Notes: generated by a model not told the origin, from the sequence alone. 64,000 nt of DNA from Pseudidiomarina terrestris (GCF_030466405.1 NZ_JAGGJF010000003.1:1-64000); one strand, 5' to 3'; positions 19,159 through 28,212 are shown, numbered from the stretch's first letter. Numbers and translations: made by a program.

Positions 19159-20136
19159 ATGGCCGAAAGCAATCATTGGCAACTGATTCCACTCGACACC
19201 TTTGAGCGCCCGTCGGCGCCCGCGACCACCGCGATTCAGCAGGCCTGGTCACAGCTTCGCAAGCTGTTTATTGCGGAAGAAGATGACGATGTGAACCCTG
19301 ATGAACAGGACTTCCCGCACTATCGTGAATTCGACCTGGCGCCGGCAGTCGCGGCCATAGATACCTGTTGGGATGCCGACGAGCCTCCGTCCGTGCGGTT
19401 CGTGATTAGTGCGCCATTTAGCGGTAGCGGCGCTATTTTCCGTGAGTGGGCCAAACAAAACGGCTATCAGCAGCTCGAGCCGCCCAGCCTGGAACAGTTA
19501 GGGCAAGCGGACACAGACGCTTGGTGGCAACAACAGGCAAGCGAACGTTGGCTTATTGACGAATTTTCATCCTTCTGGTTACGCACCACCGAACATATGC
19601 AGTTTATGCGAGCCCTGTTGCCACGGTTATTGCGCGGCGAACTGGGGACCGGTGTGGTGGTGATCGATAGCTGGACCTTTGCATTTTTGCACCGCGCCTG
19701 GCCATTGAGCTTACCCCACTGTTATTGCTTTGCCGCGGCTACGCCTGAGTTGCTGAAGGACAGCGGGGTCATCGCCAGTGATAAGCGCCTGCGTAACCTT
19801 GCCGCCAAAGCGCGCGGCAACTTAGGCGTTGCGCTGGCGCTGTGGGCGGTCGAGCAGGATGAGGAGCGCAGCTTACCGCGCTTGCCCAGCGAAGCGGATG
19901 ACTCCACAGCGTTCATTTTGTACAGCCTGCTCTTACATCACGGTCTTAAAGGCGAATATTTACAGATGGTGCTGCCACTGATGGCGGCAAATCAGCTGGA
20001 TGTGCAGCTGTTAAGACTGCAGCAAAATGGCATTATTGATCTGGATGAAAATAAGGTTTGGCGGATCAACGTTTACGCTTACCCTGATGTACGCGAATTT
20101 TTGGCGGCGCGTGGCTTTTGGCTTGATGGATTTTAA
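19159..20136 (+). CDS. Uncharacterised protein upstream of an MscS channel gene
   Basis: 325 residues, soluble, acidic; not recognised. An acidic stretch EEDDDVNPDEQDF lies near residue 40. Residues ~85-95 (FVISAPFSGSGAIF) look like a beta strand plus a glycine loop in Walker A position but without the Lys-Thr; ~165-171 (TGVVVIDSW) look like a Walker B strand. The C-terminal ~90 residues have a helical winged-helix look ending in DVREFLAARGFWLDGF. This could be a degenerate P-loop protein. It ends 12 bases before the mscS start, so coexpression is likely. Confidence 0.6.
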   Translation: MAESNHWQLIPLDTFERPSAPATTAIQQAWSQLRKLFIAEEDDDVNPDEQDFPHYREFDLAPAVAAIDTCWDADEPPSVRFVISAPFSGSGAIFREWAKQNGYQQLEPPSLEQLGQADTDAWWQQQASERWLIDEFSSFWLRTTEHMQFMRALLPRLLRGELGTGVVVIDSWTFAFLHRAWPLSLPHCYCFAAATPELLKDSGVIASDKRLRNLAAKARGNLGVALALWAVEQDEERSLPRLPSEADDSTAFILYSLLLHHGLKGEYLQMVLPLMAANQLDVQLLRLQQNGIIDLDENKVWRINVYAYPDVREFLAARGFWLDGF

Positions 20137-20148
20137 TGAGGACCGAAG

Positions 20149-20967
20149 GTGGATACGGAAAAGATACTAGGTTTATTTAAAGAGATCACCAGTGCGGTAT
20201 TGATTGAAATCGGCGTGGTATTCGCTGTTGCGACCTTGATAGTGCTCGCCAGCCAGCGCGTGCTGCCGTGGCTGGCGGGCCATTTGCATGGCAAGCAGCG
20301 GTTGTTCGCACTGGCCCTGATCCCGACCATTCGTGTGCTGGTGTTCATTGTCGCCTTCGTCTGGGTTGTGCCGTTGGTGATTGAGCCAAGCATGCAGAAC
20401 ATGGTCGCCATTCTCGGTGCTGCAGGTCTGGCGATTGGGTTTGCCCTGAAAGACTACATCAGCAGTATGGCCGCGGGGATGGTCGCGGTTTATGAACTGC
20501 CTTACCGACCCGGGGACTGGATTGAGGTTGAGGGAACCTACGGCGAAGTGAAGCACATCGGCATGCGGGCGGTGGAGATGGTGACTCCTGATGACACCGT
20601 GGTGTTTATCCCGCACCTGAAGTTATGGACAAAACTCATTTTTAACGCCAACAATGGCGGGCCGAGTTTAATGTGTGTGGCCGATTTCTATCTGCATCCG
20701 GAGCATGATGCCAATGTGGTGAAACACCTATTGGAAGATGTCGGTTTGACCAGCCCTTATGTACAGCTGTCCAAGCCTATAGTGGTGGTTGCTAAAGAGG
20801 AGCCCTGGGGAACGCATTACCGGCTGAAAGCCTATCCGATTGACCCTCGTCAGCAATTTCAGTTCATGACCGATTTGACCGCGCGCGGCAAAAATTGCCT
20901 GCGCGCGTTACCCGTTAAGTTTGCCCAGCTGTCACCAGAGCACGCTGCTCAGGCAGGCCCATACTAA
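20149..20967 (+). CDS. mscS: MscS-family mechanosensitive ion channel
   Basis: 272 residues, GTG start behind GAGGA. Three membrane helices; the pore-lining TM3 is LGAAGLAIGFALKDYISSMAAGM, followed by the beta domain (PGDWIEVEGTYGEVKHIGMRAV) and the alpha/beta cytosolic domain. It releases solutes on hypo-osmotic shock. It follows the unknown gene above by 12 bases. Its last 53 bases overlap the end of the convergent FabD-like gene. Confidence 0.9.
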   Translation: MDTEKILGLFKEITSAVLIEIGVVFAVATLIVLASQRVLPWLAGHLHGKQRLFALALIPTIRVLVFIVAFVWVVPLVIEPSMQNMVAILGAAGLAIGFALKDYISSMAAGMVAVYELPYRPGDWIEVEGTYGEVKHIGMRAVEMVTPDDTVVFIPHLKLWTKLIFNANNGGPSLMCVADFYLHPEHDANVVKHLLEDVGLTSPYVQLSKPIVVVAKEEPWGTHYRLKAYPIDPRQQFQFMTDLTARGKNCLRALPVKFAQLSPEHAAQAGPY

Positions 20968-21973
20968 GCACGTAGGGATGCGCAGCTTTTTGCTGTGCAG
21001 TGAAGCTGGCTTTGTCGGTGAGTCCTTGCCAACCTATCGCGATCAATGCTTGTGCAACGGCCCCGCCGAGACCGCTACCAGGACCGAGCAGAATAATATG
21101 ATCCGGTGCGTAGTCTTTCACCGCCACCTGTACGGCTTTGCTGAAATCGTAGGTTTCGGTGACTTGATGGCCAAGGGTATAACGCTGCAGTGCGCGCATG
21201 TCCGCTGTGGGCGTAAGCCACTGAAAACCACGACCATCCACCAGCGGAGTTTGTGGTGGGTGAAACGCAGCCACCGGCCAGGTCTCCAGCGCCTCGGTTG
21301 CGGCATCGCTCATCATCCGGGTGTGGAACGCCGCATGGCCTGGTAGCAACATAGGAAAGCGTTCATCGGCTGTGGGTAAGGCCTGGATTGCCGCGTTACA
21401 GGCAGCTTCGGTACCTGCCAGAACGGCGTAGCCCCCATAGTTAATGGAGTGCATCAATTCATCAGGATGCGCTGCAACTTGCGCTTCAACCAAAGCAATA
21501 CGTTTCGCGTCCGGGCGCCACTCACTATCAATGATCGGATAAATAAACTGCGCTCCGGCGCCACCCGCGGTTAACTGCGCCATACTGGTGACCAGCTTGG
21601 TGCTGGTGCTCAACGACCAGGCGTCAGCACAGGCCATTGCCGTATACCATCCCATCGAGTTGCCCGTCAGTGCCACCACCTCGTACTGCTCGCGATCGAT
21701 GCTGAGAAAGTCCAGATAGCCAGCAGCGTAGATAAGGGCAGCCGCATTTTCCGGGCGCTGGTGTAGGGAAGTTTTAAACAACTTCGCCTGATCCAGCTCC
21801 GTCACTGTTGGCAGGCCCAGCGCTTCGCGTTCGGCGTCGATGGCATCCAGTTTATCTTGCAAAGTTTCCCTTAACTTCGGCGAAGATGCTGCTATGTTCG
21901 CGTAGATCGAGCCAAGTTCTGGTTTATTATAGGTCCCCCGCCCGGGACAGATGACCAGTGCTGTTTTCTTCAT
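20915..21973 (-). CDS. FabD-like acyltransferase
   Basis: 352 residues of malonyl-CoA:ACP transacylase fold. The nucleophile motif is GNSMGWY (~111-117) and the catalytic His is in AAFHTRMM. Departures from FabD: the N-terminal GQGSQ loop is GRGTY, and the Arg that holds the malonyl carboxylate appears replaced (KLVTSMAQL aligns with KLVRLRGQL), so a substrate other than malonyl-CoA is likely. GGAGG lies before the start, which overlaps the stop of the E1 gene by 4 bases. Function beyond acyl transfer is not known. Confidence 0.72.
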   Translation of the reverse strand: MKKTALVICPGRGTYNKPELGSIYANIAASSPKLRETLQDKLDAIDAEREALGLPTVTELDQAKLFKTSLHQRPENAAALIYAAGYLDFLSIDREQYEVVALTGNSMGWYTAMACADAWSLSTSTKLVTSMAQLTAGGAGAQFIYPIIDSEWRPDAKRIALVEAQVAAHPDELMHSINYGGYAVLAGTEAACNAAIQALPTADERFPMLLPGHAAFHTRMMSDAATEALETWPVAAFHPPQTPLVDGRGFQWLTPTADMRALQRYTLGHQVTETYDFSKAVQVAVKDYAPDHIILLGPGSGLGGAVAQALIAIGWQGLTDKASFTAQQKAAHPYVLSMGLPEQRALVTAGQT

Positions 21974-24174
21974 GATTGACCTCCACGAAGCATCATCATA
22001 GCCTTTTCGGTAATGCCATCGCGCGATGGCAGGACCGTGTAAGCGGCTTTACCCAAAGGAATAAAACTATCCTCTGCGGTCAGTCGCTGAATGCTAAAGT
22101 GTCCGGGGTAGTCTTCGTGCAATGCCGTGATCAGCTCTTCACTTAATGAGCCGCGGCGACGGCATTCATCGACAATTAGCAGTTTCTTACTGTTACCCAG
22201 GGCGGCGACAATTTTGTCCACGTGCAGTGGCACCAGACAACGAATGTCCAGCACGCGCACCCGATGGCCGGCGTCAGCAAGTTGCTTTTCGGCCTGACGG
22301 CTCAGGTAATAGCCATTACCGTATGAAATAATCGCCAACTCTTCGCCATCGCCATACACTGCAGGTTCACCCAGCTCGGGTAACGGGGTCGTGACATCCG
22401 GGTAGTGACTCAGCCAGCCGGCATCGCCTTCCTGGTGCAGATCCCGTGCCATATAGAGTGCTATAGGTTCCAGCATAATCACCACTCGCTGTTCCGCCGC
22501 AGCCAGTTGTACTGCTTGGCGCATCAACAGAGCGCCGTCTGCGCCATTCGAGGGGCAGAGGACAATGACGCCAGGGATGTCTCGGAACACCGCGAATGAG
22601 TTGTCGTTGTGAAAGTGGCCCCCGAAGCCCCGCTGGTAGGCAAGCCCGGCAATGCGGATCACCATCGGGTTGGTGTACTGACCATCCGAAAAGAAAGATA
22701 GCGTGGCAGCTTCGCCACGGATCTGATCTTCGGCATTATGCACATACGCCAGGAACTGGATCTCTGGCATGGCAATAAACCCTTGTTGTGCCATTCCTAT
22801 GGCAAGCCCAAGAATACTTTGTTCATCGAGTACAGTATTGAGTACCCGATTCGGACCAAAGGCCTCCATCAGATGTTGAGTGACGTGGTAAACCCCACCT
22901 TTTTTCGCAATATCTTCACCGCACATGACAATCGAGCCATACTGCGCCATCAGATCATGCAACGCCCAGTTCAGTAATTTTGCCAGATGCTGTGGCTTGC
23001 CAACATTGTGCTTGTCCCACTTAAAGAGACCTTCACGGCGCGTTGCATCAGGCACTGCCGGTAGTGTGGACGGGTCTTTTTTCGGTGGTACGATGGAACG
23101 CATAACATCCGTTGCCGAGGTCAGCTTAGGCTGCTGTGCGGCCTGATTTGCGATGCGTACCATGCGTTGCTGCTGCCGTCTGATGTGCGTCACCAGTGAC
23201 TCAGAATCAAACAGGCCGCGGGCGATAACTGCTGCACAGCTATGCAATAGCGGGTCGCGCTCGGCATCAAGGGCAATTTCCTGTTTGCTCCGATACGCCA
23301 CTTCAGCATCGGCGCCGGCGTGACCGAATAAGCGGATGGTGCGCAGATGCAGGATGGCAGGTTTACGTTTCTGGCGGACGTAGTCCGCTGCTTGCTGCGC
23401 AACCAGGTAGGTTTCAGCCAGGTTGCTGCCATCGGCAAAGAAGTACTTCAGTGCAGGGCGCTGACTGAGTTGCTGCTGAATCCAGCCTTGCGGCGTGTGC
23501 GTCGAAATTCCCAGGCCATTGTCCTCACAAACGAACAGCAAAGGCATCGGGATCTGTTGATAAGCGGCCCAGCTGGCGGAGTTAATCGCACCTAAGGCGG
23601 TGGAGTGATTGGCCGAGGCATCGCCAAAGCTGCACATGGCAATGGCATCGTGCGGCCAGGTGCCTTGGTGCTGCAAGCGCTTTGACAAACCAATGGCAAA
23701 CGCGGTGCCCATAGCTTTTGGTACATGCGAGGCGATGGTACTGGTTTGCGGGGGGATATGTAGCTCAAGGCTACCAAGCACTTTATGACGGCCACCCGAG
23801 ATGGGGTCGTCGCTCGAGGCAGCAAAGCTCAGCAACATATCGTAAAGCGGCGTGGTGCCGGGTTTCTGTTTCGCCCGCTGCAAAAAGAATGCGCCACTGC
23901 GGTAGTGCAGAAACGCAGGGTCGCTGACCCGCATGGCTTTGGCAACGGCGGCGTTGGCCTCATGGCCGGAGCTACCTATGGTGTAAAAACTCTGCCCCGC
24001 GGCCTGCATCAGTCGTGATTGCAGGTCGAGCAGACGACTGGCCAACTGTGAGTCAAACAGTTCAACCAGGTCGGCGTCGCTAAGGACGCCGCCTGCGGCC
24101 TGCGCATGGGGCAGTTCTTGTCGTTCTATACGCTGGATAAAGTCGCCCAGCCATGGGTGCATTGCTGCAGCCAT
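21970..24174 (-). CDS. 2-oxoacid dehydrogenase E1, fused alpha and beta subunits
   Basis: 734 residues. The N half is an E1-alpha TPP domain (SFGDASANHSTALGA ... FVCEDNGLG), and the C half an E1-beta domain (ALHDLMAQYGSIVMCGEDIAKKGGVY, LDEQSILGLAIGMA). In most bacteria these are two proteins. E1 decarboxylates a 2-oxoacid and passes the acyl group to a lipoyl-E2, but no E2 or E3 gene is in the window. It lies 33 bases after gcdH and overlaps the FabD-like gene. The oxoacid is unknown; 2-oxoadipate or branched-chain oxoacids are possibilities. Confidence 0.82.
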   Translation of the reverse strand: MAAAMHPWLGDFIQRIERQELPHAQAAGGVLSDADLVELFDSQLASRLLDLQSRLMQAAGQSFYTIGSSGHEANAAVAKAMRVSDPAFLHYRSGAFFLQRAKQKPGTTPLYDMLLSFAASSDDPISGGRHKVLGSLELHIPPQTSTIASHVPKAMGTAFAIGLSKRLQHQGTWPHDAIAMCSFGDASANHSTALGAINSASWAAYQQIPMPLLFVCEDNGLGISTHTPQGWIQQQLSQRPALKYFFADGSNLAETYLVAQQAADYVRQKRKPAILHLRTIRLFGHAGADAEVAYRSKQEIALDAERDPLLHSCAAVIARGLFDSESLVTHIRRQQQRMVRIANQAAQQPKLTSATDVMRSIVPPKKDPSTLPAVPDATRREGLFKWDKHNVGKPQHLAKLLNWALHDLMAQYGSIVMCGEDIAKKGGVYHVTQHLMEAFGPNRVLNTVLDEQSILGLAIGMAQQGFIAMPEIQFLAYVHNAEDQIRGEAATLSFFSDGQYTNPMVIRIAGLAYQRGFGGHFHNDNSFAVFRDIPGVIVLCPSNGADGALLMRQAVQLAAAEQRVVIMLEPIALYMARDLHQEGDAGWLSHYPDVTTPLPELGEPAVYGDGEELAIISYGNGYYLSRQAEKQLADAGHRVRVLDIRCLVPLHVDKIVAALGNSKKLLIVDECRRRGSLSEELITALHEDYPGHFSIQRLTAEDSFIPLGKAAYTVLPSRDGITEKAMMMLRGGQS

Positions 24175-24207
24175 AAACGCCTCCGTGGATTCGCGTTGCT
24201 GGAAAAA

Positions 24208-25386
24208 TTAACAGCTAAAAGCCTGGATACCCGTTTGTGCACGGCCCAGAATCAACGCATGTACATCATGCGTGCCTTCGTATGTGTTCACCGCTTCCAG
24301 GTTCATGACATGACGGATGACATGGTATTCATCGGCAATACCGTTACCGCCATGCATGTCACGCGCCAGGCGGGCAATGTCCAACGCCTTGCCACACGAG
24401 TTACGTTTGATCAGTGAGATGGTCTCCGGGGGTAACTGATTGGCATCCATCAGGCGACCCGCCTGCAGACAGGCCAACAGACCAATGCTGATTTCTGTTT
24501 GCATATCGGCCAGTTTCTTTTGTACCAGCTGCGTCGCGGCCAGCGGGCGATCAAACTGTTTCCGATCCAGCGTGTACTGACGTGCCGCGTGCCAGCAGAA
24601 TTCTGCCGCGCCAAGTGCGCCCCAGCCGATGCCATAGCGGGCTTTATTCAAACAGCCAAACGGACCCTTAAGACCGCTGACATTAGGCAGTAAGGCGGAT
24701 TCAGGAACCTCAACGTTATCCATCACGATTTCGCCGGTGATCGAAGCCCGCAACGAGAATTTACCGTCGATTTTCGGGGCCGACAGGCCGGCCATGCCTT
24801 TTTCCAGGATAAAACCGCGGATTTCGCCGTCGAGCTTACCCCAGACCACAAATACGTCCGCAATGGGGGAATTGGTGATCCACATTTTGGTGCCTTTGAT
24901 GACATAGCCACCATCGACTTTTTTCGCTGTGGTGCGCATCGCCGCTGGATCCGAGCCGGCGTCTGGTTCGGTTAAGCCAAAGCAACCGACCCATTCGCCG
25001 CTGGCCAGTTTCGGCAGGTACTTTTGCCGTTGCTCTTCGCTGCCATAGGCATGAATCGGATGCATGACCAACGAGGATTGCACGCTCATGGCACTACGAT
25101 AACCGCTGTCGACGCGTTCGACTTCGCGGGCAATGAGTCCGTAGCAGACATGGTTTACTTCGGCACAACCGTATTTTTCTGGCAGGGTTGCGCCAAGCAG
25201 GCCTAATTCACCCAGCTCGTTCATGATTTCACGATCAAAACGCTCTTCGCGGTTGGCGGTCAGTACCCGCGGCATCAGTTTCTCCTGACAGTACTGATGA
25301 GCGGTGTCGCGGATCATGCGCTCTTCTTCGGTAAGCATGTCGCTGAGTTGAAAAGGGTCTTGCCAGTCAAAGGGAACGCGTGCCAT
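24208..25386 (-). CDS. gcdH: Glutaryl-CoA dehydrogenase
   Basis: 392 residues. FAD enzyme that oxidises and decarboxylates glutaryl-CoA to crotonyl-CoA in lysine/tryptophan breakdown. Typical markers: [17 protein letters not shown] at the N terminus, [28 protein letters not shown], the [17 protein letters not shown] stretch, and the catalytic Glu in [17 protein letters not shown]. Divergent from the LysR gene at 25528, its usual neighbour. First gene of the row with E1 and the FabD-like gene. Confidence 0.93.
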   Translation of the reverse strand: MARVPFDWQDPFQLSDMLTEEERMIRDTAHQYCQEKLMPRVLTANREERFDREIMNELGELGLLGATLPEKYGCAEVNHVCYGLIAREVERVDSGYRSAMSVQSSLVMHPIHAYGSEEQRQKYLPKLASGEWVGCFGLTEPDAGSDPAAMRTTAKKVDGGYVIKGTKMWITNSPIADVFVVWGKLDGEIRGFILEKGMAGLSAPKIDGKFSLRASITGEIVMDNVEVPESALLPNVSGLKGPFGCLNKARYGIGWGALGAAEFCWHAARQYTLDRKQFDRPLAATQLVQKKLADMQTEISIGLLACLQAGRLMDANQLPPETISLIKRNSCGKALDIARLARDMHGGNGIADEYHVIRHVMNLEAVNTYEGTHDVHALILGRAQTGIQAFSC

Positions 25387-25527
25387 TTAAAACCTCATGA
25401 TTCATTGTTTGTAACTTGCGTTGATCAAAGCACATGAATTGACCAGCGCACATGTTTTATTCCACTTTACGCTGAAATGACATAAAGTTAAATTATATAA
25501 AAATTAGAACAGGTATAGTTTTTAGCT

Positions 25528-26379
25528 ATGGATTTACGCCAGCTTCAGTATTTTGTTGCCGTTTATGAGCAAGGCAGTATCAGTGGTGCGGCACGTGCCT
25601 GTGCAGTGGCGCAGCCAAGTCTCTCCAAAGCCCTGCAGCAACTCGAAGATGAGCTGCGGGTGCGATTATTCGTGCGCCAGTCAAGAGGGGTAACCCCAAC
25701 GGAGGATGGCGAGCGTCTGTATGGCCACGCCGGACGAATGCTGAGTCAGATGCAGTCATTAAAAGCATCGTTCCGGCATAGCGTTACCCGGGTGCAGTTT
25801 CGCCTGGGTCTGATTCGGGCGCTGGGTGTGGAGCGCATGAGTCAGTTGCTACGGGATTTTACTGCGGGAGTCGACGGCCTGGAGTTACACCTGGTGGAGC
25901 CTGATGAAGAAGCGGACGCGCGCATTATCTCGCCACGCATGCTAAGAGCTGGCGAGCAGTTTTTACCCATCTGGCATGACCGCTTTGTGCTGGCGCTGCC
26001 AGCCGGACACCCGCTGGCATTGCAGAACGAGCTGGGATTATCGCAAATGCAGGGGCAGGCGCTGATTAAGCGCACCCCTTGTGAAGCCTGGTCGACGTTT
26101 TACCCTGAGCTCATCCGGCAAGGCATTCAGCCCGATATTCGGGCTGACATTCATACCATTGAGTATGCCCTGGGGCTGGTCTCAGCTGGCGTAGGCTGCG
26201 CCCTGGTGCCGGATTTAGAGTCGTTACGTGAACGTCAGGATGTGGTGTTACGTCCCCTTGCTGAGCTTACCCTGGAGCGGACCATCGGCATGGCTTATCC
26301 GCGCAGTCATAGTGAAGATACACCACTGCGCTGGCTGCAACAGGTGTGCCGCCAAACGGCTGCCCAAAGTGCGGGCTAG
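25528..26379 (+). CDS. LysR-family transcriptional regulator
   Basis: 283 residues. Winged HTH at 1-60 (MDLRQLQYFVAVYEQGSISGAA ... QPSLSKALQQLEDELRVRLF), then a substrate-binding fold (~90-280). Divergent from gcdH across 141 bases, so it very likely controls gcdH and the genes behind it, with a CoA ester or organic acid as inducer (inference). Its stop overlaps the convergent ferredoxin gene by 4 bases. Confidence 0.9.
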   Translation: MDLRQLQYFVAVYEQGSISGAARACAVAQPSLSKALQQLEDELRVRLFVRQSRGVTPTEDGERLYGHAGRMLSQMQSLKASFRHSVTRVQFRLGLIRALGVERMSQLLRDFTAGVDGLELHLVEPDEEADARIISPRMLRAGEQFLPIWHDRFVLALPAGHPLALQNELGLSQMQGQALIKRTPCEAWSTFYPELIRQGIQPDIRADIHTIEYALGLVSAGVGCALVPDLESLRERQDVVLRPLAELTLERTIGMAYPRSHSEDTPLRWLQQVCRQTAAQSAG

Positions 26380-26579
26380 TTGCTGACGTCGGCGACCAGA
26401 GTCATGCAGTCGACCGGACACACCGGGATACAGGCCGGTTCGTCGTAGTACCCCTCACATTCGGTGCACTTGTCTGCATCCACCACATAGTGTGCTGAGC
26501 CCATCACAATAGCTTCATTAGGGCATTCCGGGACACACATATCACAATTAATACAATCGCTATCAATGACCACTGGCAT
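26376..26579 (-). CDS. yfhL: YfhL-type 2[4Fe-4S] ferredoxin
   Basis: 67 residues from the ATG at 26579, which has AAGGAGG upstream inside the end of trhP. The first cluster motif is CINCDMCVPECP; the second is the YfhL variant CTECEGYYDEPACIPVCPVDC with an insert between the second and third Cys. The 17-base overlap with trhP suggests it supplies electrons or works with this U32 enzyme. From memory, E. coli YfhL is connected with TrhP-dependent tRNA hydroxylation. Confidence 0.87.
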   Translation of the reverse strand: MPVVIDSDCINCDMCVPECPNEAIVMGSAHYVVDADKCTECEGYYDEPACIPVCPVDCMTLVADVSN

Positions 26580-27903
26580 AGCTGACCTCCTTAATGGCAA
26601 TGGCGGCCGGTGGCGGCGGCAATTCTTTTACCAGCAGGGCAACACTCTGCTCTGCGCGTGCCAGGCCACAGGGCAGCTGCAGGCTGACCTGATGACCGGA
26701 GCCAGGTGCACGCGCGACCTGCTCGCCGGCGCGGTTGAACAGCTGTCCGGCACGAAACCGGATATTTCCTGAGGGCTTCATCAGGATCAGGTTATCGTCG
26801 CTGGCGAAACTATTTTTGACATCGATGAGGGCGGTAGTGCCGTCGCTGTCCAGCACCGCACCCACCAGCACTTGCTCACCCTGGCTGTGACTGGTTTGAT
26901 AATTCTGCAATTCACTTGGTACATGGCGGCGCAGGAAGCCTTCGGTAAACCCACGATTGGCCATGCCATCAAGATCAGCCAGTAATTGTGGATCGAACGG
27001 CCGTCCGGCGCAGGCATCAGCAATGGCCTGACGGTAGACTTGCGCCGTACGCGCGACGTAATAGGGCGATTTGGTCCGGCCTTCAATTTTTAACGAGTGA
27101 ATACCCAGCTCGGCTAAGGCCTGAACGTGCTGCACACCGCGCAGGTCTTTCGAGTTCATGATGTAGGTGCCGTGAATATCTTCGTCCATCAGCATCAGCT
27201 CGCCCGGTCGTTGTGGCTCTTCCAGAAGTACCGGCCGGTCAATGGGCTGGAACTGGCCGACCGCATCTTCTGCGGCGTCATGTACCTGGTAAGGCCAGCG
27301 GCAGGCATTCGTGCAAGCGCCCTGATTCGGATCACGCTTGTTAATGTAACCCGACAACAGGCAGCGACCGGAGTAGGCCATACACAGCGCGCCATGCACG
27401 AAAACTTCCAGTTCCATATCCGGACACTGGTGCCGGATTTCAGCGATTTCTTTCACCTCCAGCTCGCGAGACAGAATCACCCGACTGACTCCTTGCTGCT
27501 GCCAAAACTTGACCGCCGCCCAGTTCACGGTGTTCGCTTGTACCGACAGGTGCAAAGCTTGTTCGGGGTAGTGCTCACGCAACAGCATGACAATTCCCGG
27601 ATCTGAGACAATCAGCGCATCTGGCTGAAGCGCAATCACCGGCGCCATGTCAGCGACAAAGGTTTTCAGCTTGGCGTTATGAGGCGCAATATTGACCACC
27701 ACATAAAACTTTTTACCCTGGGCGTGGGCTTCGGCAATGCCAATCGCTAAGTTGGCAAGATCGAAACTGTTATTACGGACCCGCAGACTGTAGCGCGGCT
27801 GACCGGCATAAACGGCGTCTGCGCCATAGGCGAATGCCATACGCATGGCTTCCAGGCTGCCAGCAGGAGAGAGTAATTCGGGGCTAAAAGTAGGTTTTGA
27901 CAT
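26563..27903 (-). CDS. trhP: tRNA 5-hydroxyuridine synthesis protein TrhP (YegQ), peptidase U32 family
   Basis: 446 residues from 27903 (MSKPTFSPELLSPAGSLEAM). It takes part in O2-independent, prephenate-dependent formation of 5-hydroxyuridine at tRNA position 34, the first step to cmo5U. U32 signature: ELEVFVHGALCMAYSGRCLLSGY followed by Cys in GACTNACRW, which with the GRC Cys would bind an Fe-S cluster. The oxygen-dependent counterpart (TrhO) is not in the window. An FNR-like box at 27974-27987 lies ~75 bases upstream. Confidence 0.9.
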   Translation of the reverse strand: MSKPTFSPELLSPAGSLEAMRMAFAYGADAVYAGQPRYSLRVRNNSFDLANLAIGIAEAHAQGKKFYVVVNIAPHNAKLKTFVADMAPVIALQPDALIVSDPGIVMLLREHYPEQALHLSVQANTVNWAAVKFWQQQGVSRVILSRELEVKEIAEIRHQCPDMELEVFVHGALCMAYSGRCLLSGYINKRDPNQGACTNACRWPYQVHDAAEDAVGQFQPIDRPVLLEEPQRPGELMLMDEDIHGTYIMNSKDLRGVQHVQALAELGIHSLKIEGRTKSPYYVARTAQVYRQAIADACAGRPFDPQLLADLDGMANRGFTEGFLRRHVPSELQNYQTSHSQGEQVLVGAVLDSDGTTALIDVKNSFASDDNLILMKPSGNIRFRAGQLFNRAGEQVARAPGSGHQVSLQLPCGLARAEQSVALLVKELPPPPAAIAIKEVSYASGH

Positions 27904-27973
27904 AGGGCTATTGGGTAAACTTGATCCAGCGCAATAAAGTCTGGAAAGTCTACCTGTATGGTCGATAAAAACC

Positions 27974-27987
27974 CTGATCCGGATCAA
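27974..27987 (-). promoter_or_regulatory. FNR-like box before trhP
   Basis: CTGATCCGGATCAA matches TTGAT-N4-ATCAA with one mismatch. Its centre (27980.5) is ~40 bases upstream of a plausible start site near 27940 on the minus strand, where TAGACT (27952-27947) can serve as -10: the class II FNR layout. Confidence 0.55.
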
Positions 27988-28015
27988 TAAATGCGGCACG
28001 CCGGTTACCTTGAAC

Positions 28016-28031
28016 TAACCCTTATGGGGTA
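28016..28031 (+). promoter_or_regulatory. NarL/NarP-like 7-2-7 site before moaA
   Basis: TAACCCT-TA-TGGGGTA is an inverted pair of TACYNMT-type heptamers 2 bases apart, each with one mismatch. It lies in the 309-base gap between trhP and moaA, ~195 bases before the moaA start and just upstream of the riboswitch. It could make the Mo-cofactor operon nitrate-responsive. Confidence 0.42.
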
Positions 28032-28089
28032 GTTCCGCCCCCTCTTCATGGCAATTACATTGCGACCTTGCCACCACTACCATAGTCAG

Positions 28090-28206
28090 CACATTCACGC
28101 CGAGCGACTGGCTCTAAAGCATGCTTGCATGTCATGACCAGTGTGCCGTGGCTTCGGCCACCGGGTTGTTTTGGAAACGAGATAACCTCCCGACTTGGAA
28201 AGGTGT
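28090..28206 (+). ncRNA. Moco riboswitch (molybdenum cofactor RNA motif) in the moaA leader
   Basis: The leader ends AACCTCCCGAC then TTGGAAAGGTGTT just before the moaA ATG, matching as recalled the CCTCCC...TGGAAAGGTGT end of the E. coli moaA Moco element. Upstream are a GTGGC-TTCG-GCCAC hairpin and a GGTT/AACC stem closing the conserved GGAAAC internal part (28164-28187). Moco binding would mask the ribosome site AAGG inside the element, shutting off moaA when cofactor is plentiful. The 5' boundary is approximate. Confidence 0.82.
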
Positions 28207-28212
28207 TGACCC

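Noticed and set aside
25431-25438. TTGATCAA palindrome between gcdH and lysR as an FNR site
   Set aside because: The half-sites lack the 4-base spacer of FNR boxes.
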